This document shows, piece after piece, positions 1-9,007 of a DNA stretch of 44,618 nucleotides (the stretch's first letter is position 1; the number at the start of each line of letters is the position of its first letter). Below the pieces are notes generated by a model, which saw only the letters and a list, made by a program, of their open reading frames with translations, did no database searches and had not been told where the DNA came from. The position numbers and the translations under genes were made by a program. This DNA comes from Bacteroidota bacterium (GTDB lineage: Bacteria; Bacteroidota; Bacteroidia; AKYH767-A; OLB10): contig JAHEMF010000022.1 in the NCBI GenBank assembly GCA_024643795.1, forward strand, positions 1 to 44,618, in the 5' to 3' direction.

Positions 1-36
1 CTTTATTAGTTGGTTCACTTTGTCTTCAAGCGCCAT
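1..36 (-). CDS. GatB/YqeY domain protein, first 12 codons only
   Basis: Partial gene running off the left edge. The visible N-terminus reads MALEDKVNQLIK, which matches the usual opening of Bacteroidota YqeY-like proteins (GatB/YqeY domain, tRNA amidotransferase-related, exact role unknown). Its ATG lies one base after the TGA stop of ftsZ, so it is translationally close to ftsZ and probably in the same transcript. A yqeY gene after ftsZ is a common arrangement in this phylum. Only 12 residues are visible, so the assignment rests on the start motif and on position. Confidence 0.6.
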   Translation of the reverse strand, partial: MALEDKVNQLIK

Positions 37-37
37 A

Positions 38-1822
38 TCAGTCTACTCTGTCATGTAAGAACGGATTATTTGGTTTGATCTCTGGCTTACTTTCATTGTC
101 GTTACTTAAAGTATACCTTGAAACCTCTTCTCCTGTTGATGAAGGGACATCTTTTAATTCAATGTTCCTTCTTTTATATGCAGGCTCTTTCTCCAGTTCA
201 TTTAATTCGGCAGTGCTTCTTACTTTATAACTCAATTCCCGCAACTTCTGAATTCTTTCTCTGGTCTTCTGAAGTTGGCTTTCTCCAAAGATCTCATCGC
301 CATGGTTTTCATTTTCTTCGGCATCAGTATTCCTTTCAACAGGTGGAAGAGATTCATAAACAGGTTCTGATTTCACAGGTGTCTCTTCATTGACAACATC
401 ATTATTGACATCAAATTCAAAAACAATCTCCTCCTCCTCTTTATCAACCGTAATATCACTTACCGTTTCTGAAGATAATTCAGATATAGTTCCTGAATTT
501 GACTGATCATCCGTCAGTTCATCTTCTGTCACATCAACTTCATCATACAAATTATGTACTACAGTTTCATTGTTTTCCGTCTGCAGCGGCATCGTAATTT
601 CCTCATCTTCCACAGGATCAAAGGTATTGACAGTAGCTTGAGGCAATAAGTTTACAGACTCTTCATCCTTAGTAATTAGCTTGATTCCGGATGCTTCAAC
701 CTTTTCATTTATCTCTTCATCTACAAATTCTGTTTCAGATGCCGTCACTTCAGGTTCAACAACAGGAGAGGATTCAGCATCTATATTTGAGCTGATAGAT
801 CCACCATTTATATCAAAAACAACTTTTTCAACTTTCTTTTCAATTACTCCATTTAGATTGTCATTAGTATTAAACCCGGTAGCAATTATAGTTACACTTA
901 TCTTGTCTCCTAAAGATTCATCGGTACCGATACCCATGATAATGTCTGCTGAATTTCCTGCTTGCTCCTGAACAAAGTCATTGATTTCCCCGATCTCATC
1001 CATTGTAGCTTCAAGATTTCCGGAAGTAATATTTAGCAATATATATCGGGCACCTTCAATTTGATTGTCGTTTAGTAATGGCGAGTCGAGTGCAGCTGTA
1101 ACTGCCGAAAGGGCTCTGTCCTCTCCCTCAGCCTGCGATGCACCCATAATAGCTACACCACTTTCTTTCATCACTGTTTGTACATCTGCAAAATCAACAT
1201 TCAAATGAAGATTTGTAGTTATGATCTCTGCAATGCTTTTTGCAGCAACGGAAAGGATATTATCCGCATGAGCGAAAGCCTCACTAAGCTTAAGATTCCC
1301 ATGCATCAACCTTAATTTATCATTACAGATAACAAGCAGCGTATCAACATTATTGCGTAATTCTTCAATACCCTTTTCAGCAAGTTCTTTACGCTTTCTA
1401 CCTTCAAATGAGAAAGGAACAGTTACTATACCAACAGTTAATATTCCAAGTTCCTTTGCAACACCTGCCAATATAGGTGCTGCTCCTGTTCCGGTACCAC
1501 CTCCCATTCCGGCAGTAATGAATACCATCTTAGTGTTCTCTCTGAGAATTTCACGTAATTCATCCAAATTTTCTATAGCTGCATTCTTTCCTACTTCTGG
1601 AATAGCACCAGCTCCCCGGCCTTCAGTAAGGCTTGGGCCGAGTTGAATTTTCTTTGGAACCGGACTATTATCAAGTGCCTGGTGGTCTGTGTTGCAAACG
1701 ACAAACTCAACACCTTTGATGCCCAGTTTATACATATGGTTCACTGCATTGCTTCCGCCGCCTCCCACACCAATTACCTTTATTATTGAAGGTCTTTCTT
1801 TAGGGATCTCAAACTGCATCAT
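38..1822 (-). CDS. ftsZ: Cell division GTPase FtsZ
   Basis: Tubulin-like GTPase that polymerises into the Z ring at midcell. The nucleotide-binding GGGGSNAV motif is at residues 19-26, the tubulin signature AGMGGGTGTG at 104-113 and the catalytic T7 loop NVDFADV at 208-214. The globular core ends near residue 320. After it comes an unusually long, acidic, low-complexity linker (about 330-500), a charged helical stretch (about 515-560) and a C-terminal peptide NNPFLHDRVD typical of Bacteroidota FtsZ, which should bind FtsA. At 594 residues it is much longer than the roughly 380 of E. coli because of the linker. The start is MM, so either ATG may be used. It is the last division gene of the cluster, 39 bases after ftsA. 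Confidence 0.97.
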   Translation of the reverse strand: MMQFEIPKERPSIIKVIGVGGGGSNAVNHMYKLGIKGVEFVVCNTDHQALDNSPVPKKIQLGPSLTEGRGAGAIPEVGKNAAIENLDELREILRENTKMVFITAGMGGGTGTGAAPILAGVAKELGILTVGIVTVPFSFEGRKRKELAEKGIEELRNNVDTLLVICNDKLRLMHGNLKLSEAFAHADNILSVAAKSIAEIITTNLHLNVDFADVQTVMKESGVAIMGASQAEGEDRALSAVTAALDSPLLNDNQIEGARYILLNITSGNLEATMDEIGEINDFVQEQAGNSADIIMGIGTDESLGDKISVTIIATGFNTNDNLNGVIEKKVEKVVFDINGGSISSNIDAESSPVVEPEVTASETEFVDEEINEKVEASGIKLITKDEESVNLLPQATVNTFDPVEDEEITMPLQTENNETVVHNLYDEVDVTEDELTDDQSNSGTISELSSETVSDITVDKEEEEIVFEFDVNNDVVNEETPVKSEPVYESLPPVERNTDAEENENHGDEIFGESQLQKTRERIQKLRELSYKVRSTAELNELEKEPAYKRRNIELKDVPSSTGEEVSRYTLSNDNESKPEIKPNNPFLHDRVD

Positions 1823-1861
1823 ATCTTTAGGTTTTTAGGGTTATTGTTTCAGTTATTAAGA

Positions 1862-3133
1862 TTATAAACTTTTGTCAGATTCATCGGCAAGCAATTCTTT
1901 GAAAATGTGCCTGAACCAGTTTCCCCGATGTTTTGGGACCTCTGATTTTACTCCTGCCATCTCAGGTGCTTTCTCATGCTCTTCCTGATCCTGAATTCCT
2001 TTTATTACAAGACCAACACCGGTAGCATACATCGGGCTTTTGATCTCATCAAAGCCTTTACCCAAATGTTCATTAGGAAGACCAATTCTGGTATCCATAC
2101 CTGTGATATATTCTATCAGCTGTTTAATATGCTTCAGCTGACTACCACCACCGGTTACCACTATACCAGCAATGAGTTTCTTTTCAAAACCGGAATTACG
2201 GATCTCATAATAAACGCTTTCAATGATCTCTTCCATTCTGGCTTGAATTATATTTGCCAGATTCTTTACTGAAATCTCTTTGGGGTCTCTCCCTCTCAAT
2301 CCGGGAATAGATACTATCTCATTATCTTTCATCTGCTTTGCCAAAGCTGAACCAAACTTTAGTTTCAATAACTCAGCCTGACTTCTGATAATAGTACAGC
2401 CAACTTTGATATCATCGGTTATTACATTACCTCCAAAAGGAATAACAGCAGTATGCCTGATTATTCCATCCTGAAAAATTGCAACATCGGTTGTTCCACC
2501 ACCTATATCAACAAGTACAACTCCGGCTTCTTTCTCTTCATCTGTAAGAACTGCTTCCGCCGAAGCTAACGGTTCTAATATAAGGTCAATTGGTTTCAAC
2601 CCAGCTTTGGTAACACACTTTTGAATATTGTGTGCCGCCGTTACCAGTCCGGTTATGATATGACAATTTGCTTCGAGCCTGATACCTGACATTCCTACCG
2701 GATCCTTGATACCCTGCTCATTGTCAATAATAAATTCCTGTGGTATTACGTGAATGATCTCTTCACCGGGAGGCATGGCCAACTTGAACATGTCTTCGAT
2801 GATCTTATTGATATCACTCTTACTTATCTCGTCATTCAGATCGGCACGGGTTAACATACCGCGATGTTGTAAACTCTTGATGTGCTGACCTGCAATACCC
2901 ACATAAACATCGGCGATCTCAACTCCTGCCTTCTGTTCAGCCTCTTGAACAGCCATCTTTATAGAGTTAACTGTTTTTTCAATGTTCGCCACTACTCCTC
3001 GCATCACCCCTAGGGATTCTGACTTACCCATCCCGAGGATCTCAACTTTACCAAATTCATTTTTCTTGCCAACAATGGCACAGATCTTTGTAGTACCTAT
3101 ATCAAGTCCAACAATTATTTCATTATTATCCAT
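1862..3133 (-). CDS. ftsA: Cell division protein FtsA
   Basis: Actin-family ATPase that tethers FtsZ filaments to the membrane and recruits later division proteins. The actin-fold phosphate-1 motif VGLDIGTTK is at residues 8-16, the phosphate-2 motif VDIGGGTTDVA lies near 208-218 and the adenosine motif VVTGGGSQL near 325-333. The extreme C-terminus (GNWFRHIFKELL) can form the amphipathic membrane-targeting helix expected of FtsA. Length 423 is normal. It sits between ftsQ (34-base gap) and ftsZ, the classic order. I see no TAnnTTTG element in either gap, so it is probably read from upstream. Confidence 0.97.
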   Translation of the reverse strand: MDNNEIIVGLDIGTTKICAIVGKKNEFGKVEILGMGKSESLGVMRGVVANIEKTVNSIKMAVQEAEQKAGVEIADVYVGIAGQHIKSLQHRGMLTRADLNDEISKSDINKIIEDMFKLAMPPGEEIIHVIPQEFIIDNEQGIKDPVGMSGIRLEANCHIITGLVTAAHNIQKCVTKAGLKPIDLILEPLASAEAVLTDEEKEAGVVLVDIGGGTTDVAIFQDGIIRHTAVIPFGGNVITDDIKVGCTIIRSQAELLKLKFGSALAKQMKDNEIVSIPGLRGRDPKEISVKNLANIIQARMEEIIESVYYEIRNSGFEKKLIAGIVVTGGGSQLKHIKQLIEYITGMDTRIGLPNEHLGKGFDEIKSPMYATGVGLVIKGIQDQEEHEKAPEMAGVKSEVPKHRGNWFRHIFKELLADESDKSL

Positions 3134-3167
3134 TTAGTTAATTAAGGTTTGGGGTTGTTATCTTAGG

Positions 3168-3983
3168 TTAATTATTATTTGTTTTTGTACAAACTACCTG
3201 ATCTTTATATTTAAGATTGATCACGGAGTAATTGTTCCATCCTGTTTTGCTGATCCCTTCTTTATAAAATACCAACAGGTTATCAAGCTTTTTATCAAGA
3301 TCCTTTGTATCACCAATTAATATACGCTGGCTTCCAACTCTTGGTATCAATTCTAATTCAAAATTCTCGTTCACATATATCTGCTCAATTTGTGATTGCC
3401 AGAACGGATCGTTTTCCAAAACTGATGCAACTTCATACAATTGTATCAAAACTGGCGTTTGCTCACTGTCTCCCGGAAACGGCGAAGCAAATGCAAGGCT
3501 TTTTTGAAGAAACTTGTCGAATATAAATCCATTGGCCACAACCACATTTTTTGAAAACTTATCAGTTACAGGCATAAACTCCCCCTTCTCATCTATGTAA
3601 TAATGTTCATTTTCAGAGTTGATTATCCTGATCACCGGATTCCTTTGCCACACCTGTATATTTACGTATCCATCAATCGTTGAATATACTTCTGCTCTGT
3701 CTACGTATGGATTTGTATATACTATTTTTTCCAACATAGGCATGTTGATATCGTTCATAGGCATACCTTTCAGGTTTCTCCCTCTTGTATCGATCAACTC
3801 CTTTATATCAGAAGACTCAATGAAATAATTGTTGTTTCCTTCAACTATGTTGACCCGCAAGCCTGCTGATGCTCTCATATTATGGCGCTTGTTGGCAAAA
3901 CCCATCAACACAATAAATGCCGTTAACCCAAAGGCCCACCCAATGGTAGCCAGTACCCCTTTTTTGAATTTAATGAACTTCAT
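3168..3983 (-). CDS. ftsQ: Cell division protein FtsQ
   Basis: Bitopic divisome protein. There is one membrane segment at about residues 10-28, then a POTRA-like domain (about 42-118, from VNIVEGNN to VWQRNPVI) and a beta domain. FtsQ links early cytoplasmic and late periplasmic divisome parts. Sequence conservation in this family is low, so the call rests on the topology, the POTRA ending in QVWQRNPVIRI, and its position between murC and ftsA. Its ATG overlaps the murC stop in an ATGA, which suggests translational coupling. Length 271 is normal. Confidence 0.93.
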   Translation of the reverse strand: MKFIKFKKGVLATIGWAFGLTAFIVLMGFANKRHNMRASAGLRVNIVEGNNNYFIESSDIKELIDTRGRNLKGMPMNDINMPMLEKIVYTNPYVDRAEVYSTIDGYVNIQVWQRNPVIRIINSENEHYYIDEKGEFMPVTDKFSKNVVVANGFIFDKFLQKSLAFASPFPGDSEQTPVLIQLYEVASVLENDPFWQSQIEQIYVNENFELELIPRVGSQRILIGDTKDLDKKLDNLLVFYKEGISKTGWNNYSVINLKYKDQVVCTKTNNN

Positions 3984-5386
3984 ATCCCAATTGAGTATTT
4001 ATTGATGAGTGCATTTTTGATATTTTCCGTTACTGTATCAATATCTCCTGCCCCAAGAGTTAAAATCACCCCAGCACCGGACTGGGTAACTAGGTCAGTG
4101 ATATTGGCAAGGGTACCTAACTTTTTATCAGTTAATTTCACTTTATTAAAGATCAGTTCCGAACTAATTCCCTGTATTGGCTTCTCCCTTGCAGGATAAA
4201 TATCAAGCAGGATAAGTTCATCCAGCATTGACAAAGAACGAGCGAAGCCATCAGCAAAATCACGTGTTCTTGAAAAAAGGTGTGGCTGAAATATCCCCAG
4301 CACCCTTTCACCGGGATACAACTCCCTCACTGAGCTTATTGTAGCTTCTAATTCACTGGGGTGATGGGCATAGTCATCGATATAAATGACCTTATCATCA
4401 CAGATCTTATATTCAAACCTTCTTTTCACCCCTGTAAATGACTCTATAGCCCTTTTTATGAACTCAACTTCAACACCCATGCATCTTGCAACCGAAAAAG
4501 CAGCTAGTGCATTTTCAACATTGTGCCTGCCGGGCCAGGTAAGAGTGAAATTTTTATAACATTCACCAGCGTGGTTGATATCGAATTTATAAGTATGATT
4601 ATCTATCCTTATTGATGAAGCTGTAACAGTAGCATGGTCATTTATTGAGTAAGTAATAATAGTGTCTTCATGATCATTAAATGGTAATCCCTCTTTAAAA
4701 ATCAATACCCCACCCGGCTTCAACTTACCTGCAAATTCACTGTAAGCCGATACCATTGACTCTGCATTACCATAAATATCAAGATGATCAGCGTCTATAG
4801 AAGTTATCACAGAAATATCGGGGTTCAACTTAAGGAAAGAGCGATCGAATTCATCAGCCTCAACCACCATGGCAACATTTTCATCTACAGGTGATAATAA
4901 TAAGTTGGTCTGATAATTTGTGGCGATGCCACCTAAAAAAGCTGTACAAGGTACTCCTGATGACCTTAAAATATGAGCCACCATAGATGAAGTAGTTGTT
5001 TTACCATGAGTTCCTCCAACTGCAATTGTATAATGATTTTCTGTAAGCATACCCAACACTTCAGATCTTTTGAAAAGATCAAAACCTCGATTCTTTAGCA
5101 CTTGTATTCCCTTATGGTCTAAAGGGATGGCAGGAGTATAAATTACTAGTACCTCTTTCTGAATCGTAGCATCATCAAGGAAAGCAGGCAACTGATCCTC
5201 ATTATCTTCATATGAAATATCAATACCTTCATTTTCCAGATTACCTGTCAGTGCTGTTCTTGTTTTGTCATACCCGGATACAGTTAATCCTTTTGAATTA
5301 AAAAATCTGGCAAGTGCACTCATACCAATTCCACCTACACCTACCAGGTATACATATTTAATTTTATGTAAGTGTGGATTACTCAC
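3980..5386 (-). CDS. murC: UDP-N-acetylmuramate--L-alanine ligase MurC
   Basis: Cytoplasmic ATP-dependent ligase that adds L-alanine to UDP-MurNAc, the first amino acid of the peptidoglycan stem. The N-terminal nucleotide fold carries GVGGIGMSALA (16-26), the Mur-ligase P-loop GGTHGKTTT is at 124-132, and a central region with DADHLDIYG and DYAHHPSE completes the ligase signature. HxKTTT (rather than NGKTTT) in the P-loop is the MurC form. Length 468 is typical. The start is GTG, overlapping the murG stop by four bases (GTGA), and ftsQ follows with an ATGA overlap. Confidence 0.97.
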   Translation of the reverse strand: MSNPHLHKIKYVYLVGVGGIGMSALARFFNSKGLTVSGYDKTRTALTGNLENEGIDISYEDNEDQLPAFLDDATIQKEVLVIYTPAIPLDHKGIQVLKNRGFDLFKRSEVLGMLTENHYTIAVGGTHGKTTTSSMVAHILRSSGVPCTAFLGGIATNYQTNLLLSPVDENVAMVVEADEFDRSFLKLNPDISVITSIDADHLDIYGNAESMVSAYSEFAGKLKPGGVLIFKEGLPFNDHEDTIITYSINDHATVTASSIRIDNHTYKFDINHAGECYKNFTLTWPGRHNVENALAAFSVARCMGVEVEFIKRAIESFTGVKRRFEYKICDDKVIYIDDYAHHPSELEATISSVRELYPGERVLGIFQPHLFSRTRDFADGFARSLSMLDELILLDIYPAREKPIQGISSELIFNKVKLTDKKLGTLANITDLVTQSGAGVILTLGAGDIDTVTENIKNALINKYSIGI

Positions 5387-6495
5387 TTTGATTCTGAAAG
5401 TTTTATTACTTCAGTTGCAATTACTTCTGCGGCATTCCGAAGTGCCATCTTCGAGATATTATTAGATAATGTATTCCGCTTTGATTCATTTTTCACCAGC
5501 GACACTGCATTTTTGACGAGTACAGAATTTGCATCCGTATCTTTTATCAGTATTGCTGCATCATTATCAACCAATTCCTGACAATTTTTAGTTTGATGGT
5601 CCTCTGCTGCTGTAGGAAGCGGAACAAGTATGGCCGGTTTGCCTACAATAGCCAACTCTGAAACCGTGCTCGCTCCCGCCCTTGATACTATTACATCTGC
5701 CGCAGCATATGCCAGGTCCATTCTGGTAATAAAATCGTATGAATGTAACCCCATGTTGCCTGGCATTTTGTTAATTGCATCAACAGATCTTTGATAAAAC
5801 AACTTGCCACACTGCCATATTAGTTGAATGTTACTTTCACCCAACAAATTCAAGTTACTTTCAATGGCTAGGTTTATACTTCTGGCACCCTGACTTCCTC
5901 CAACTACTAATATGACCGGCCTGGAAGGGTCCAGATTGAAAAACTGATGAGCCTCAGCTTTCTTACCTTCTATATCCACCATGTTTTCGCGGACAGGGTT
6001 TCCTGTGAGAATTATCTTTTCAGCCGGGAAGTATTTTTCCATCCCCTTAAATGCAACACAGATCTTTTTAACTCTTTTGGCCAAGATTTTATTGGTAATA
6101 CCAGGATAGGAATTTTGCTCCTGAATAAGTGCAGGTATCTTCTTTCCTGCTGCTGCATACAACATGGGTCCGCTGGCGTAACCACCAACACCTATAGCCA
6201 CGTCCGGCTTGAATTTCCTGATCAATGCATACGATCGCATGATGCTTGATATAACTTTTAAGGGAAACAACAGATTGGTCAACGTCAGCTTTCGCTGAAG
6301 TCCGCTTATCCACAGTCCTTCGATCTTATACCCTGCTGCAGGTACCTTTTCCATTTCCATTTTCCCCTTGGCGCCGACAAATAAAAATTCTGCCGTCGGA
6401 TTATTTTTTTTTATTGCGTTGGCAATAGCTAATGCCGGAAATATATGACCACCGGTTCCGCCACCACTTATTATCACTCTTAACTCACGCTTCAA
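5383..6495 (-). CDS. murG: Lipid II synthase MurG (GlcNAc transferase)
   Basis: Peripheral membrane glycosyltransferase (GT28) that adds GlcNAc to lipid I to make lipid II. The glycine loop GGGTGGHIFPALA is at residues 11-23. The second Rossmann domain has GGSQGARSIN near 199-208 and the UDP-GlcNAc region SRAGASTVSELA near 271-282, followed by P..AAEDHQTKN. Length 370 is typical. The start appears to be TTG, overlapping the end of ftsW by 11 bases. The next in-frame start candidate is GTG at V7, which would leave only three residues before the glycine loop and is less likely. Confidence 0.97.
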   Translation of the reverse strand: MKRELRVIISGGGTGGHIFPALAIANAIKKNNPTAEFLFVGAKGKMEMEKVPAAGYKIEGLWISGLQRKLTLTNLLFPLKVISSIMRSYALIRKFKPDVAIGVGGYASGPMLYAAAGKKIPALIQEQNSYPGITNKILAKRVKKICVAFKGMEKYFPAEKIILTGNPVRENMVDIEGKKAEAHQFFNLDPSRPVILVVGGSQGARSINLAIESNLNLLGESNIQLIWQCGKLFYQRSVDAINKMPGNMGLHSYDFITRMDLAYAAADVIVSRAGASTVSELAIVGKPAILVPLPTAAEDHQTKNCQELVDNDAAILIKDTDANSVLVKNAVSLVKNESKRNTLSNNISKMALRNAAEVIATEVIKLSESK

Positions 6496-7633
6496 CTGCT
6501 TTCAATCCTCCTTCCTTTTCTGATTCACGACTCACCGACAATATTATTCCAACAGCAATACTTGTAAACCAAATACTTGTACCTCCCATAGACAGCATTG
6601 GTAATGGCTGGCCGGTAACAGGAAATAAATTCACTGCTACTGCCATATTTATCATTGCCTGGAATGTGAGACTGAATGCACACCCTATAGATAAGAATGT
6701 AGCAAAGGCCCTGGGATTATTTTTTGCGATCTTGATAGCCCTATAAAATAATATCAGGTACAACAATACAACTAGTGCACCACCTATCAATCCGTATTCC
6801 TCAATAATTATTGCGTAGATAAAATCAGAATAAGGGTGAGGCAGGAAGTTTCGCTGTGTGCTGTTCCCGGGACCCTTTCCCACTATTTGCCCGGAAGCTA
6901 TTGCGATCTTGGCCTGTTGCGACTGGTAGCTTCCCATCCCGTCATCATCCATAAAGGTTTCTATCCTTTTTTCCCAGGTAGAGATCCTGCCTTCAATATG
7001 TAACAACTTAGAGATACCAATAAAAAGTAAAAGCGATATTAAACCGGCCCCAAGCAGCAGCCCAATATATTTAGTATTGATCCTTCCTATCACCATCAAA
7101 ACTACACATGTCATGAACAAGACAGCCGATGTAGAAAAATTTGCAGGCAGGATCAACCCGCATGTTAATAGCACAACCAGCATGATAGGTAAAAATGCTG
7201 TTCTGAAATCTTTTATATTCTCTTGTTTCTTTGAAAGCTCTCTTGCTACAAACAAAAGCAGTGCAAGCTTCGCAAGATCTGATGTTTGAAATGACAAATT
7301 GATGATAGGCACCGTAAGCCACCTGCTGGCTTCGTTAAGGTTTGTACCCATTACTAATGTCAAAAAAAGTAATGGCACAGCAACAAAAATGGCGATCTTA
7401 GAAATTCTAGCGTAAAAAGTGTACTTGATTGTATGGGCAAAATACATCAATGCCAATCCGAACAATAGTATGATCAGATGTTTAAATAAATAATATTCTG
7501 TATTTCCGGATTGATATTTATATGCCAGAGATCCTGTTGAGCTGTAAACAGCCAACAAAGAGAAAAGCATCAGCAATCCTACTGTGAACCACAGATACTT
7601 ATCGCCTTTAAATAAATTACCCAGCACATTCAT
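6485..7633 (-). CDS. ftsW: Division-specific lipid II polymerase FtsW (SEDS family)
   Basis: Polytopic SEDS glycosyltransferase that polymerises septal peptidoglycan together with FtsI. About ten hydrophobic segments span the 382 residues. The conserved SEDS loop is present as LPHPYSDFIYAIIIEEYG (about 262-279), and the last helices carry the PVTGQPLPMLSMGG motif that defines FtsW/RodA. It is FtsW rather than RodA because it lies between murD and murG. The start is ATG, 28 bases after murD. Confidence 0.96.
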   Translation of the reverse strand: MNVLGNLFKGDKYLWFTVGLLMLFSLLAVYSSTGSLAYKYQSGNTEYYLFKHLIILLFGLALMYFAHTIKYTFYARISKIAIFVAVPLLFLTLVMGTNLNEASRWLTVPIINLSFQTSDLAKLALLLFVARELSKKQENIKDFRTAFLPIMLVVLLTCGLILPANFSTSAVLFMTCVVLMVIGRINTKYIGLLLGAGLISLLLFIGISKLLHIEGRISTWEKRIETFMDDDGMGSYQSQQAKIAIASGQIVGKGPGNSTQRNFLPHPYSDFIYAIIIEEYGLIGGALVVLLYLILFYRAIKIAKNNPRAFATFLSIGCAFSLTFQAMINMAVAVNLFPVTGQPLPMLSMGGTSIWFTSIAVGIILSVSRESEKEGGLKAVEA

Positions 7634-7661
7634 ATAACTCTGTTTAACCTGATAATTATTA

Positions 7662-9005
7662 TTATAAAGCCTTTACTGCCGACTTGAACTGCCAACCCCT
7701 ATCTTCATAGTTTTTGAACAGATCAAAGCTGGCACAGGCTGGTGACAACAATACTACATCACCCTTTCCTCCAATTTCATAGGCTGCCTTTACAGCATCG
7801 GTTGCAGTGCGTGCCTGTCTTATATCACTAACAACATCCTTGTATGTTTCAATGATCTTATCATTTTCAATTCCCAGACACACAATGCCTTTTACCTTCT
7901 GTCGCACAAGATCTTTGAGCATCTCGTAGTCATTTCCTTTATCAACTCCACCCACGATCCAAACTACTGGCTTTTCCATACATTCAAGAGCATACCAGGT
8001 AGAATTCACATTGGTTGCTTTTGAATCATTGATAAAATCAATTCCATGAACTGTCATCACATACTCAAGACGATGTTCAATATTTTTAAAATCAGAAAGG
8101 CTCTCGCGAACAACCTCTTTTCTGATGTCTATTAGACGGGATGCGATCCCTGCTGCCAGACTGTTATAAAGATTGTGCTTCCCCTGGAGTGCTAGTTCGA
8201 ATATTGACATATGCATGTTTTGGTTTTGTGTGTTTATTATTAGTTCGTTATTATCTATGTATCCTGCCATTTGTTCAGTTGCAGTGATTGAGAATGGATA
8301 CTTTTGGGATTTCAGATCCCTCTTTTTCAATTCTTCAGAAATAATAGTATCATCTGCACAGTAGATAAATGCATCTTCAGATGTTTGATTATTAGTGATC
8401 CTGAATTTTGAATTGATGTAGTTGGTGATGTCGTACTCGTATCTGTCTAAATGATCCGGTGTTATATTTAACAGTACCGCTATATCTGCTTTGAATTCAA
8501 TTAACCCGTCGAGTTGAAAACTGCTCAACTCAAGCACATAGTAGTCTTTGTCATTTTCCGCCACTTGCATTGCAAAACTCTTACCAACATTTCCTGCAAG
8601 TCCCACGTTTAATCCAGCCTTCTCAAGTATATGATAGGTTAGCAAGGTGGTAGTTGTTTTACCATTTGTACCTGTGATACAAACCTTGAATGCATTTGTA
8701 AACCTTGATGCAAATTCTATCTCCGAGATAACAGGAATACCTTTTTCTTTTATCTTTTTGATCAATTCTGACTTATCCGGTATGCCGGGACTTTTAATTA
8801 CTTCATCCGCTTCCAGGATCCTGGACATAGAATGTGTACCTTCTTCAAAATTGATACCTTCTGTAGTGAGTGCTGATTTATATTTTTCTGCTATTACACC
8901 ATTGTCTGACAGAAAAACCTCATTCCCTTTTCTGCTGGCAAGCACTGCAGCACCGCAGCCGCTTTCGCCTGCTCCCAACACAACTATTTTTACTGCTTTG
9001 CTCAA
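7662..9005 (-). CDS. murD: UDP-MurNAc-L-alanine--D-glutamate ligase MurD
   Basis: Cytoplasmic ATP-dependent ligase adding D-glutamate, the second stem-peptide residue. The N-terminal GAGESGCGAA (11-20) binds the uridine nucleotide, [11 protein letters not shown] is the P-loop (about 110-120), NITPDHLDRY lies in the centre, and NDSKATN and SPACASFDLF are the C-terminal signatures of MurD. Length 447 is typical. The start is TTG, two bases after the mraY stop; no ATG or GTG fits better before the Rossmann motif. Its D-glutamate substrate comes from MurI, also in this window at about 32.4-33.2 kb. Confidence 0.96.
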   Translation of the reverse strand: MSKAVKIVVLGAGESGCGAAVLASRKGNEVFLSDNGVIAEKYKSALTTEGINFEEGTHSMSRILEADEVIKSPGIPDKSELIKKIKEKGIPVISEIEFASRFTNAFKVCITGTNGKTTTTLLTYHILEKAGLNVGLAGNVGKSFAMQVAENDKDYYVLELSSFQLDGLIEFKADIAVLLNITPDHLDRYEYDITNYINSKFRITNNQTSEDAFIYCADDTIISEELKKRDLKSQKYPFSITATEQMAGYIDNNELIINTQNQNMHMSIFELALQGKHNLYNSLAAGIASRLIDIRKEVVRESLSDFKNIEHRLEYVMTVHGIDFINDSKATNVNSTWYALECMEKPVVWIVGGVDKGNDYEMLKDLVRQKVKGIVCLGIENDKIIETYKDVVSDIRQARTATDAVKAAYEIGGKGDVVLLSPACASFDLFKNYEDRGWQFKSAVKAL

Positions 9006-9007
9006 CT

